A stretch of 64,000 nucleotides of DNA from NCBI RefSeq assembly GCF_001305295.1, contig NZ_LJSI01000053.1, forward strand, positions 434,001 to 498,000, in the 5' to 3' direction. Below, piece by piece: positions 27,511 to 35,427 of this stretch (the first letter of the stretch is position 1; every line of letters starts with the position of its first letter). The position numbers and the translations under genes are program-made. Under the pieces are notes generated by a model. The model was not told where the DNA came from. It did no database searches and saw nothing but the letters and a program-made list of their open reading frames with translations. The stretch is from Neptunomonas antarctica. Lineage in GTDB: Bacteria; Pseudomonadota; Gammaproteobacteria; Pseudomonadales; Balneatricaceae.

Positions 27511-27875
27511 TTTCGACACATACTGAAATTCTTAAACGCAAAATGTGAAAAAATCTCTTTAAAAACAGTAATTTATCAATTGTGTTTTTTGGAGTTGGCG
27601 GGTTTCAAACCCAGATACTACGCCTCTCGTTGTGGCAGGACATACCATAACGCTATGATTTTCAGGTTTTACGGTTTTACGTAGCGGTTGTTAAACCACT
27701 ATAGATAGCTATGTTTTAGATACTTTATCGACACATGTCACAACTGAGGGTAGTTTCTCTAGCATCCTGATATGAAATTGTGCATTATCAATCGGCTAAG
27801 GAAAGCGTAGGTCAGATCCTGTACCGGATGATCATCTAAATACGCATGCTTTTTTCAGTGGAGGAAAATAGTGGA
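27511..27875 (+). repeat. tmRNA-type attachment site, copy 2, with element left end
   Basis: Begins with TTTCGACACATACTG at 27511; degenerate core at 27589-27612 (TTGGAGTTGGCGG then GTTTCAAACCC), followed by the shared left end (AGATACTACGCC, GTTAAACCACTATA, TTTATCGACAC at 27724-27734, GGAGGAAAATAG). This is the most diverged copy: the core arms no longer pair as in tmRNA and one TCGACAC box is mutated. Confidence 0.85.
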
Positions 27876-27960
27876 TGTAATCAAAAAATCCCAATTTATC
27901 ATTATCCTTCAAAGCGAAAAGCTGAACATATTGATTAATTTAAGGAATTCGAATGAGTGA
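27871..27960 (+). CDS. Possible leader peptide before the DGQHR gene
   Basis: A 29-codon frame begins at GTG 27871 behind GGAGGAAAATA, the best ribosome site in this region, and its stop overlaps the start of the DGQHR gene (ATGAGTGA). That geometry suggests translational coupling. The first codons match sequence at the same place in attachment copy 1, where no start codon exists, so it may instead be a relic. No family is recognised. Confidence 0.35.
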   Translation: MDVIKKSQFIIILQSEKLNILINLRNSNE

Positions 27961-28924
27961 AAAAGTAAGCTTTGGTAGTGTAAGTTTGGTTCGTCAAGGT
28001 GACCATAGGTTTTACTCATTCACAATGCCAAGTGATGTGCTTGCAGAGACATGTTACGTTGTAAATCGAGACGAAGATCCTATAGAAGGATTTCAGCGAG
28101 AACTAGATAAAAAAAGAGCATCAGAGATTGCTAATTATATTGATGCTGGGTTAGGAACAATTCCGAGTTCAATTGTTTTGTCAGCGCAAGACGGATGCGG
28201 TTTTTATTATGACTCCAAAAAGAAATCTGTGAGCTTTTCAAATATTAATAAGGCATTTTTAATAATTGACGGTCAACATCGTGTTTATGGTTTTAAACTA
28301 GCTAAAACAGCCCTTCGAATTCCTGTTGTAGTGTATGAAAACTTATCAAAACGTGATGAATCTAGATTATTTATAGATATTAATTCTAAACAAAAAGGAG
28401 TTCCTACCGAGTTACTTTTAGATATTAAAAAAATGGCTGAATACGAAAACGATACTGAACAATATCTCAGAGAGCTTTTTGATACTTTTTCAAAAGAAAG
28501 TGATAGTGTTCTTTATAATAGATTGTCAGCATCCAAAAGAGAAAAAGGAAAGATTACTCGATCAGTTTTTAATACTGCTTTAAAACCATTAGTGAAAGTA
28601 TTTGGAAACAAAACTTCTGATGAAATATATGAAATATATAATTCTTATTTAGTTGCTTTTAATGAAGGTGTTTTAGTGCCACATCAGTTAGTCGAGCAAG
28701 CATTCAATACGACTGTATTTAAAGCAATTGCAGGATTTTTTCCTATCATTACAGCAAGAGTTAAAGATAGATTCGGTGCTATTTATTCTGTTGATAACTA
28801 TTATGAATTTACACAAATGACTGGTCAAAGAATTAAACCGATTAAGATTGAAAATCCGACAAATGCATATAAGCCGCTTGTAGAACACCTTGAGGAGTCA
28901 TTAAAACAGGAGTTTACTTTATAA
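27953..28924 (+). CDS. DGQHR-domain protein
   Basis: 323 residues with the family signature LIIDGQHRVYGF at about 103-114, followed by IPVVVYENLS and RLFIDINSKQKGV. DGQHR proteins include DndB, the regulator of DNA phosphorothioation, and many stand-alone members in defence islands; their biochemical action is not settled. The next gene starts on the base after its stop codon, so the two act together. It is cargo between attachment copies 2 and 3 and strongly AT-rich. Confidence 0.85.
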   Translation: MSEKVSFGSVSLVRQGDHRFYSFTMPSDVLAETCYVVNRDEDPIEGFQRELDKKRASEIANYIDAGLGTIPSSIVLSAQDGCGFYYDSKKKSVSFSNINKAFLIIDGQHRVYGFKLAKTALRIPVVVYENLSKRDESRLFIDINSKQKGVPTELLLDIKKMAEYENDTEQYLRELFDTFSKESDSVLYNRLSASKREKGKITRSVFNTALKPLVKVFGNKTSDEIYEIYNSYLVAFNEGVLVPHQLVEQAFNTTVFKAIAGFFPIITARVKDRFGAIYSVDNYYEFTQMTGQRIKPIKIENPTNAYKPLVEHLEESLKQEFTL

Positions 28925-29890
28925 ATGACGCCTGAAATAAAAATAATTCATCAGCTTGCTGTAAATGAAATTTTTGAAATTACTTCAACAACAGAATCCG
29001 ACTTAAAGGCATGGGTCGTGAATGGTCAATATCTAATGTCAAAAAAACTGGTACCTGCTGCTAAAAACCGTGCTACCAGTTTTGAACTTGATTTTAAACA
29101 TTCTGATATCCTTCACGCGTCATTAGCAAATGACTGTAACCGATTTGCTCAAGCAGCAATTGAATCAATGTGGAGTGTAGGAAAAGTTGACAAGCTACCT
29201 AAAAGTACGGGATGGGCGGCTGTACAAATGTATTATTCTGCTTTTTTTGCTGCGCACGCAATATTGCGAATTTATGGAAGAGCTTGTACTCAATTAGAGC
29301 CCAATCATGTTAATAAAGTGTTCGAAATTGCGAGCGCAACGCAGTTTGATGACGGTGTTTCTAGTATTGAGAGTGGATTCTATTTTTCATTAATTTCGAA
29401 TGGAGAAATTAAGTTTAAAAAGTTAAAAGAATCCCATGCTGATACATGGTCTTCTTTTTCAACTTTACTGACATGGCTAATTGATAATATTTCTAGTACA
29501 ACGGGACTTGGATTGCATAAATCTGATGCAATTACATTTTTATCAGAGATAAAAGCGATAATCCACAGCTCCGGCGCTGCTAAGGGGAATTGGCTTTCAC
29601 AAATTAGAAACAAGGTTAATTATCAGCACAGTCATGGTGTATGGTTTCCATACAAATTTGCGCTGCACAATAATGAAGCAGTATTAAGAAATGCAGAATG
29701 GTTAAAGGAACCTAAGTCATTTGATCTAGGTGTAAGTCATAATGATATATCAAAGCTATATAGTGTTAGCAATACCATATTGTCATTAATGTACCAGCTA
29801 ATGAAATATGGTTATGAACGTTCTGGTAAAGTATCTGTTCCACTAACTAACGGGACATTTCGGCTTGTAAATCAAATACAGGTAGCGTGA
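28925..29890 (+). CDS. HEPN-like protein, partner of the DGQHR protein
   Basis: 321 residues. A helix AAVQMYYSAFFAAHAILR (about 98-115) and a later IRNKVNYQH (Arg228 to His235, an R-x6-H spacing) resemble the two halves of a HEPN fold, whose R-x4-6-H motif forms an RNase active site. The segment between the halves is longer than usual, so the assignment is tentative. It starts at the base after the DGQHR stop. A two-gene regulator/nuclease unit is inferred. No signal peptide or membrane helix. Confidence 0.6.
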   Translation: MTPEIKIIHQLAVNEIFEITSTTESDLKAWVVNGQYLMSKKLVPAAKNRATSFELDFKHSDILHASLANDCNRFAQAAIESMWSVGKVDKLPKSTGWAAVQMYYSAFFAAHAILRIYGRACTQLEPNHVNKVFEIASATQFDDGVSSIESGFYFSLISNGEIKFKKLKESHADTWSSFSTLLTWLIDNISSTTGLGLHKSDAITFLSEIKAIIHSSGAAKGNWLSQIRNKVNYQHSHGVWFPYKFALHNNEAVLRNAEWLKEPKSFDLGVSHNDISKLYSVSNTILSLMYQLMKYGYERSGKVSVPLTNGTFRLVNQIQVA

Positions 29891-30027
29891 AGGGAGTTAG
29901 GTGAACCAGTCGTTGCATGCGTTCTTATGCTTTTTTTTATATATGAGTAGGTAGATTTTTTATAATCTGTTTCTTTTCTGTACTGCGTCCTTAGCGGCAT
30001 TGCTTATCCCTAGTCATTTTTTTAGGA

Positions 30028-30355
30028 CTAAAACGAGTCCCGTAATGCGTTTTTAAATCGTGTCCATTTTGTATCAACAATCATACTGCCGCTGTATTGA
30101 ACCATCCAATAAATATCATCCCTTTTCCAAATAAGTCGCCAGCTTGAGCAGTATCTGTTTTTTCTCACTAGGATGTATTTGCATGTGCTTTCGCTTTTGA
30201 TGTCCATCAGAGGATTTCCCCATGCTCGGATCACGGCGTTAACGTTTGATCCAGGCGGGGGCCAGCTGTCCATCGGGTAGCCTGATAATGGCAGATGAAG
30301 CGAATGTGTTTAGTGCGAGTGTTAATAAAACTATAGCCGTGATTATGCTTTTCAT
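30028..30355 (-). pseudogene. Secreted-protein gene, copy 2, frameshifted
   Basis: Nearly identical to the intact gene at 34189-34515, including its start (ATGAAAAGC, complement of 30347-30355) and signal peptide. A G-run near 30255-30260 has one extra base (GGCGGGGGCC against GGCGGGGCC), which shifts the frame inside LPDGQLAPPG and breaks the protein. Confidence 0.85.
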
Positions 30356-30500
30356 TTTTGTTGCATCCTTGCTTTGCGCATTTCCCTGTTTTACTTACGG
30401 TACCAGCGTTCCCTTATCGTCTGCGCTATTCGGTATCCGTTCCCTTTGCTAATCCAGAGAGCATATTCTGGAAATAGGCTGTATGAACATTAGGCTAAGG
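30356..30500 (+). other. Collapsed phage core
   Basis: 30356-30452 matches the start of the intact prophage (34516-34612) almost base for base, then sequence switches and runs into the integrase remnant at 30501. The whole replication and structural region, about 8 kb in the intact phage, is missing. Confidence 0.75.
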
Positions 30501-30746
30501 TTGGCCCGTTTACTAGTGCTATCTGTTTCTTTAGGCGAGTGCTGGATAAAACCGGAATTGTTCTTCCAGAAGGTCAGGCAACGCATGTCTTACGACATAG
30601 CTTTGCTAGCCACTTTGTTATGAATGGTGGGAATATTATCACGTTACAAAGGATTCTTGGTCACTCTTCAGTTAATACAACCATGCGTTATGCTCACCTG
30701 TGCCCTGACTTTTTAAATGATGCTATTAAGTACAATCCGATGAGTG
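30501..30746 (+). pseudogene. Integrase 3' remnant 3
   Basis: About 245 bases match the integrase 3' end from GGCCCGTTTACTAGTGCTAT onward. The open frame covers HVLRHSFASHF, ILGHSS and TMRYAHL, so the C-terminal catalytic residues are still encoded, but the N-terminal two-thirds and the first catalytic Arg are missing. Confidence 0.87.
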
Positions 30747-31107
30747 GTATGGGTATGTTCTGACCTTTAAATATGAGTAACTTCTAATATGCCTTGGCGT
30801 GTAGTTGTATAGGTATGCAAGTGTAGATGTTAGTCCTGTTGATTTGTAGATTGTTTAAACCTGTAGGTTTGTTGTACATTGTTATTTAGGTGGTTTATTT
30901 TCTTTTTTGTAGATGTGTATGTGCTGATTTGTAGATGTTGTAGTACATTGTTGTACAAGTGTTAATGTTTTTTTCGAGGATAGTATGACTTTCAAGCATT
31001 TTGATTTAGGCGTTGTTACGTGGCGTGATGAGAAGTCTTGAATCCGAAGGATTTACCCCATCTCAGAACTAAATAAACGAGATAAGTAAGCGCAATTCAA
31101 TTGTTAG
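30747..31107 (+). other. Remains of a lost cargo gene
   Basis: Non-coding, T-rich and unlike the phage. It contains several TGTAGATG and TTGTAGAT repeats and two GTACATTGTT motifs, the second closing as GTAC-ATTGTT-GTAC, which could be operators. An 18-codon frame at 30985-31041 begins ATGACTTTC behind GAGGATAGT and stops early. This looks like the promoter and first codons of a gene whose body was deleted. Confidence 0.45.
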
Positions 31108-31400
31108 TTTCGACACATACCGTAAATCTCAAACTCCAGACATGAAAAAGGCCTGTAAAAACAGGCCCTTATCACTTGTGCTTTGGTGGAGGTGGCGGGT
31201 TTCGAACCCAGATACTACGCTTCTCGTTGTGCCAGTACATACCATAACACTAGGGTTTTAAGGCTTTATGGTTTTGTGTCGAGGCCGTTAAACCACTATA
31301 CAAAGCTATGTTTTCGACACTTTATCGACACATGTCACAACTGCACGTTGTTTCGCTGGTATCTTCATATAAGATTGTGCACTATCATTCAAACGTGATG
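31108..31400 (+). repeat. tmRNA-type attachment site, copy 3, with element left end
   Basis: The best-preserved extra copy. From TTTCGACACATACC at 31108 it contains the complete ssrA terminator hairpin and the full 28-base core at 31182-31209, identical to the functional ssrA end at 43916-43943. It then diverges at AGATACTACGC into the element left end, with both arm boxes intact at 31312-31331. It is the left boundary of the complete prophage. Confidence 0.9.
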
Positions 31401-31456
31401 TTGTCACAATTCTCCAGCACTAAAGTGTGGGGTCAATACTCACAATAGGGAAATGT

Positions 31457-32302
31457 ATGAGTAGTGCAGATATAAATGAGGTTGCCAGCTACCTCATATT
31501 AAAAGGGGAAGTTGGAATAACTCATAGAGAGTTACAAAAATTATTGTATTTCTCTCAAGGCTTTTATCTTGCTCAGTATGGTGAGCCGCTTTTTGATGCT
31601 GATATGGCTGCTTGGCAATTTGGCCCAGTAAACGTCTCAATATGGAGTCGGTTTAAAAGTAGAGGGTATAGTTGCTTAAGTGTTTCGAAGGATGTTTCAA
31701 CTATCACATTAGATGATACAAGAAAGAAATTTCTAGCTGGAATATTAGCCTCTTTTTTAGTTCTCGGGCAGTCGGCCTTAATTGATATGTCGCATACAGA
31801 CTACCCATGGGAAAGAAATTATATTGCAGACAGGAATAATCTGATCGAGAAAGATCTTATAAAGGAGTATTTCAATACGTTTGAAAGTCAGGAGCAATAT
31901 ATTAAAATTGCTAAAGAGAAAGTTGAGTTTTCAAATTTAATAGATAAAAGAACTGCTTATCTGTCTTCACTTGATGAAATTGGAGATGATTGGATATCTG
32001 GTGTTTCTGTGGCGCCAACAAAAGAAATTTGCGATGAGTGTAAGAAATTCTTGAATATATTTAGGCGAGACTTGTTTGCAAAAAATGCTGTGCCAAAAAT
32101 ACCAAAATTGTTACTCGGTCCAATACCTACAGGTGGAGTGGGGATTGAGTTACACCTTGAAAATAAAAATATTTATTTGCATTTTCATAACGAATCTCTG
32201 GTTGAGGTCTCCATTGAAGTTGGTGATAACTTTGAAGAATATGATATTGTACTTGAAGATTTCAATAAAGATATTGGTGTGTTTTTGGAAAGGGTAGCAT
32301 AA
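31457..32302 (+). CDS. Panacea-domain protein (SocA/GepA-like)
   Basis: 281 residues from the ATG at 31457 (AGGGAAATGT upstream). Residues about 5-120 form a Panacea domain: ITHRELQKLLYFSQGFYLAQYG, DADMAAWQFGPVNVSIW, and later DYPWERN. Panacea domains are the neutralising part of many PanAT toxin-antitoxin systems and occur in phage-related proteins. An extra C-terminal region of about 130 residues is not recognised. Two bases separate it from the next small gene, the arrangement expected for antitoxin and toxin. First cargo of the complete prophage. Confidence 0.8.
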   Translation: MSSADINEVASYLILKGEVGITHRELQKLLYFSQGFYLAQYGEPLFDADMAAWQFGPVNVSIWSRFKSRGYSCLSVSKDVSTITLDDTRKKFLAGILASFLVLGQSALIDMSHTDYPWERNYIADRNNLIEKDLIKEYFNTFESQEQYIKIAKEKVEFSNLIDKRTAYLSSLDEIGDDWISGVSVAPTKEICDECKKFLNIFRRDLFAKNAVPKIPKLLLGPIPTGGVGIELHLENKNIYLHFHNESLVEVSIEVGDNFEEYDIVLEDFNKDIGVFLERVA

Positions 32303-32304
32303 CA

Positions 32305-32712
32305 ATGTTAATTAATGATGGTGATACTCTTTATCGATACGCTCGTCCTGATATCCTTCCAGAAGGTCAAGATGAATTACCTCTTTCAATTTTTAATGAT
32401 CCTGAAATGTCTTGTGATTGGATGAAGTATCAAAAGAGTCCTAAGTGTTCTCCTCAGGTATTACATGGTAAAAATATGGTTATTTCAATAACTATTTGTG
32501 AGGAGATTAGGAATCCTAGAAACCCCAAAAGAGTTGGTGAGGTAGTAAGTGATTGGATGCAACAGGTCTTATATGATCCCGTAGATATAGTTGTAAATGA
32601 TCCATTTACACCAAATAAATCACACTCACTTATTAAGGGAAAGAAAAAATGTGCAGTAACTACTGCTATACGTAAAAATTCGACGTTTGAAGTTTTTTTA
32701 GTCGTCACCTAA
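32305..32712 (+). CDS. Small unknown protein, possible toxin partner of the Panacea protein
   Basis: 135 residues, not recognised; no signal peptide or membrane helix. Basic C-terminal half (SHSLIKGKKKCAVTTAIRKN). It follows the Panacea gene after two bases and ends in a region without promoter features, so the two form one transcript. In PanAT systems the partner is usually a toxin from one of many families; that role here is inference. Confidence 0.55.
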   Translation: MLINDGDTLYRYARPDILPEGQDELPLSIFNDPEMSCDWMKYQKSPKCSPQVLHGKNMVISITICEEIRNPRNPKRVGEVVSDWMQQVLYDPVDIVVNDPFTPNKSHSLIKGKKKCAVTTAIRKNSTFEVFLVVT

Positions 32713-32908
32713 CAATCTCTTCGATCTAACTCAGTTAAACTGATACTAAAATTTCTAGCGAAATGATAGTGCTAGGGGTATCAAGAAGTATGTTTTTTGG
32801 CTGAGTAGACTTTTTTATGTCGTCTGTAACTCAGCTAAAGAAACTTAATCTCCAGTCCCCTTGTTTAGCTTATAATTTCACTGTCATTAGCTTTCTTATA
32901 GGAATTAT

Positions 32909-34084
32909 ATGAAATCATCGACATTAAATACGCTATTAGTTGCGAAGTCTATTCTTGGTGAAACAAAGTACTTAGTCAATTCAGGAGACAAGTACTCTTG
33001 TACCGCTGGAATAATTTTACTGCAGGATTTTGTAGAGCTTGTTGTATTAGCCGCTTTAGATGAATTAGATGTAGAGGAGCAGAGAAGTCTCGCGTCGATG
33101 CCGTTTGATGGGTTGCTGGGAGAGCTCAAAAAACTAAAAGTTCCAATAATAAAATCAGGTACTATCAAAGCATTAAATAAACAAAGAGTTATTTCTAAAC
33201 ATTATGGGCAGTTGGCTGAACCTACGTCTGTTATTAATTATTTTGATGTGGCTCTGAAATTTGTAGATGCCCTTTTAGAACATGTAGTTGGCTCTAAACT
33301 GCAGGATATTTTCTTAACCGATATATTGAATGATGGTGTTGTGAAAACTTTAGTTAAACAATCCATAGAATTTTCTGAACAAGATAAATTTTTAGATTCG
33401 TTAATTTGTTTAAGGAAAGCGTTTTTTGTTGCTTATGAGTATGATTACAGTGTCTATTATTTTAGGAATGGTCTAGAGAAGAAGAGTGGATTGCTTGGAT
33501 TAAGTCTACGTGGTGGCATAAAAGCAAATTATTGGGCTAAAGATAAAGAATGGATTCGAACCCATGTAAAAAAACCTATGGATTACATGCAAGTAAATCA
33601 CGCACAGCTAAAAACCGACTGTATGGAGTTGGGAGTTAGTACGGTTGATATTGAAAATTTCAGAAGACTTACGCCCGAAGTCATTAGAACGGAGGATCAA
33701 TCGTGGCACTTTGAATATACAACTAGTTTTGTAGCTAATGAAATTAATAAAGATAACTTTAATTTTTGCTTAGATATATTACTAAACTTTCTGCTTAAAA
33801 AGCAGGAGTTTGATTCAAGCAGAAAATATCCTAAATATGATAAATCGATTATGGCTCCACCTATATATATAGGGAAGCCAGTGTTTGAAAAACCGTCTCA
33901 GAGGTCTTCTGTTCTAACTGAAGTAAGGACCGAATATTATTACACTGTTGAACGTGTAGTAACTGGGTTTGATTCGTCTGAAAGGTATTTTTATGTATAT
34001 TTATATCCACAAAAAGAACAGTATCAGAATGAAGAAGCCTTTCAGGGTTTTTTACTTATTGAGGATAGTAGCGAAGGCTGTTAA
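32909..34084 (+). CDS. HEPN-like protein, unknown function
   Basis: 391 residues. The N-terminal 110 residues are helical and end in ALNKQRVISKHYG, which carries R-x4-H (Arg93, His98) in the setting LNxxRxxxKHxG typical of HEPN abortive-infection and toxin proteins. The rest (about 120-391) is not recognised and has mixed helix and strand. It has its own upstream gap of about 200 bases. Lying between the left attachment copy and the phage core, it is probable prophage cargo with a defence or superinfection role (inference). Confidence 0.6.
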   Translation: MKSSTLNTLLVAKSILGETKYLVNSGDKYSCTAGIILLQDFVELVVLAALDELDVEEQRSLASMPFDGLLGELKKLKVPIIKSGTIKALNKQRVISKHYGQLAEPTSVINYFDVALKFVDALLEHVVGSKLQDIFLTDILNDGVVKTLVKQSIEFSEQDKFLDSLICLRKAFFVAYEYDYSVYYFRNGLEKKSGLLGLSLRGGIKANYWAKDKEWIRTHVKKPMDYMQVNHAQLKTDCMELGVSTVDIENFRRLTPEVIRTEDQSWHFEYTTSFVANEINKDNFNFCLDILLNFLLKKQEFDSSRKYPKYDKSIMAPPIYIGKPVFEKPSQRSSVLTEVRTEYYYTVERVVTGFDSSERYFYVYLYPQKEQYQNEEAFQGFLLIEDSSEGC

Positions 34085-34188
34085 ATTAAGCCTAATAATT
34101 TTCGTTAGTCGGTATCAGTCCCTGTTTTTCTGTAGACACTTTATTGGTGTATAGATGGCTGTTTGTTACTTTCTTTTATGCTTAGCAA

Positions 34189-34515
34189 TTAAAACGAATC
34201 TCTTAATGCGTTTTTAAACCGTGTCCATTTTGTATCAACGATCATGCTGCCGCTGTATTGAACCATCCAATAAATATCATCCCTTTTCCAAATAAGTCGC
34301 CAGCTTGAGCAGTATCTGTTTTTTCTCACTAGGATGTATTTGCATGTGCTTTTGCTTCTTATATTCATGTCTGGATTTCCCCATGCTCGGATCACAGCGT
34401 TAACGTTTGATCCAGGCGGGGCCAGCTGTCCATCGGGTAGCCTGATAATGGCAGATGAAGCGAATGTGTTTAGTGATAGTGTTAATAAAACTATAGCCGT
34501 GACTGTGCTTTTCAT
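34189..34515 (-). CDS. Small exported protein, intact copy
   Basis: 108 residues with a signal peptide (about 1-21, ending TFASSA) and a mature domain of about 87 residues with two cysteines (CKYILVRKNRYCSS). Not recognised; the fold length resembles BamE or DUF2845 proteins. Broken copies lie at 27139 and 30028. It always sits between cargo and the phage repressor, which makes it a marker of this element family. An envelope role, for example affecting infection by related phages, is speculation. Confidence 0.7.
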   Translation of the reverse strand: MKSTVTAIVLLTLSLNTFASSAIIRLPDGQLAPPGSNVNAVIRAWGNPDMNIRSKSTCKYILVRKNRYCSSWRLIWKRDDIYWMVQYSGSMIVDTKWTRFKNALRDSF

Positions 34516-34585
34516 TTTTGTTGCATCCTTGCTTTGCGCATTTCCCTGTTTTACTTACGGTACCAGCGTTCCCTTATCTTCTGCG

Positions 34586-34870
34586 CTATTCGGTATCCGT
34601 TCCCGTTTTGCCGTATTCACTCGCAGTCTCTTTTAACTCAGGGCTTATTTGTCCGATTTCTGGGTTTACTGTATCTAGCGTTAGCCAAAATGTATAAGCC
34701 GGATATCCCTTACAAATTGCTTTTAGTATAGAAGATGAAGGATCTGTTCCTTTGTTCTCTATGCTCTCTAAAGTTCTTTGAGAAATGCCTAATTTATCTG
34801 CAAAGGCTTTTCTACCCATTCCTTCTGAATCTCGAATAGCTCTGATTTTTTCTGATACGCTTATTGACAT
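34586..34870 (-). CDS. Phage repressor, helix-turn-helix
   Basis: About 94 residues from the ATG at 34870 (a start at 34876 would run into the first operator). A Cro/CI-type HTH is clear: RKAFADKLGISQRTLESIENKG (about 20-41). It faces away from the phage genes and is separated from them by three operator-like repeats, as expected for the switch between prophage and phage production. Confidence 0.85.
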   Translation of the reverse strand: MSISVSEKIRAIRDSEGMGRKAFADKLGISQRTLESIENKGTDPSSSILKAICKGYPAYTFWLTLDTVNPEIGQISPELKETASEYGKTGTDTE

Positions 34871-34873
34871 ACC

Positions 34874-34921
34874 CATATTTCAGTATCTATACTCATATTC
34901 CAGTTACTCATATTTCAGTAT
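34874..34921. promoter_or_regulatory. Three operator-like direct repeats
   Basis: CATATTTCAGTAT at 34874, CATATTCCAGTTA at 34894 and CATATTTCAGTAT at 34909. Each is an imperfect palindrome (ATA-TTTCAG-TAT). They lie between the repressor start and the first early gene. Binding by the HTH repressor is inferred. Confidence 0.7.
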
Positions 34922-34965
34922 CTGGTTTAGTTTATTTCTTAATGACGAAGTATAGAGGCGCAACG

Positions 34966-35175
34966 ATGGAACAACAACCGATTACACCTGTGTCTATCCC
35001 GATGCCGCCTCTTATGCAGTGGAGAGCGTTTGCGGATTGGATACGTATGGATCATGGCGTTGTGCGTGGATGGCTTGATAACGGCTACCTACCGACTCAA
35101 AGAATTGGCAAACATCTTTTAGTCAACGTTGCTCTCTTATCTAAAAATTTATTGGAAAAGGATGACCTGGTCTAG
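34966..35175 (+). CDS. Small early DNA-binding protein 1
   Basis: 69 residues from the ATG at 34966, behind AGAGGCG. The pattern MQWRAFADWIRMDHGVVRGWLDNGYLPTQ resembles a MerR/excisionase-type winged helix that reads DNA. First gene of the phage operon; a role as regulator or excisionase is likely. Residues 20-45 carry the helix-turn-helix. Confidence 0.7.
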   Translation: MEQQPITPVSIPMPPLMQWRAFADWIRMDHGVVRGWLDNGYLPTQRIGKHLLVNVALLSKNLLEKDDLV

Positions 35176-35208
35176 TCATTCATCAGTAAGTATCAAGAGG
35201 TGAAAGGT

Positions 35209-35427
35209 ATGGATATTCAAAGCGTTTCAAAACAAGTCCCCTTAATGGATAGGTCAAAATTTGCTGAAGAAGTCGGCATTTCTTTAGCCACTTTAAACGA
35301 GATGATCAGAAAAGGTTATGTCCCTGTCATCCGTCTCAAAAATGCTAATGGCAATACAAAACGTTCATTAGTTAATTTGGCAGCCCTTCGCATTACGTGC
35401 TTAAACGAGGAGGGGTTGCCGTCATGA
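35209..35427 (+). CDS. Small early DNA-binding protein 2
   Basis: 72 residues from the ATG at 35209, with AAGAGG nine bases upstream. MDRSKFAEEVGISLATLNEMIRKGYVPVIRL is a MerR/excisionase-like helix-turn-helix related in layout to the preceding gene. The stop overlaps the next start (ATGA). Confidence 0.7.
   Translation: MDIQSVSKQVPLMDRSKFAEEVGISLATLNEMIRKGYVPVIRLKNANGNTKRSLVNLAALRITCLNEEGLPS

Noticed and set aside
27284-27526. Plus-strand frames opposite the three secreted-protein copies (also 30246 and 34334)
   Set aside because: They are recurring shadows of a conserved minus-strand gene, without ribosome sites; the minus frame has a signal peptide and the conserved protein.
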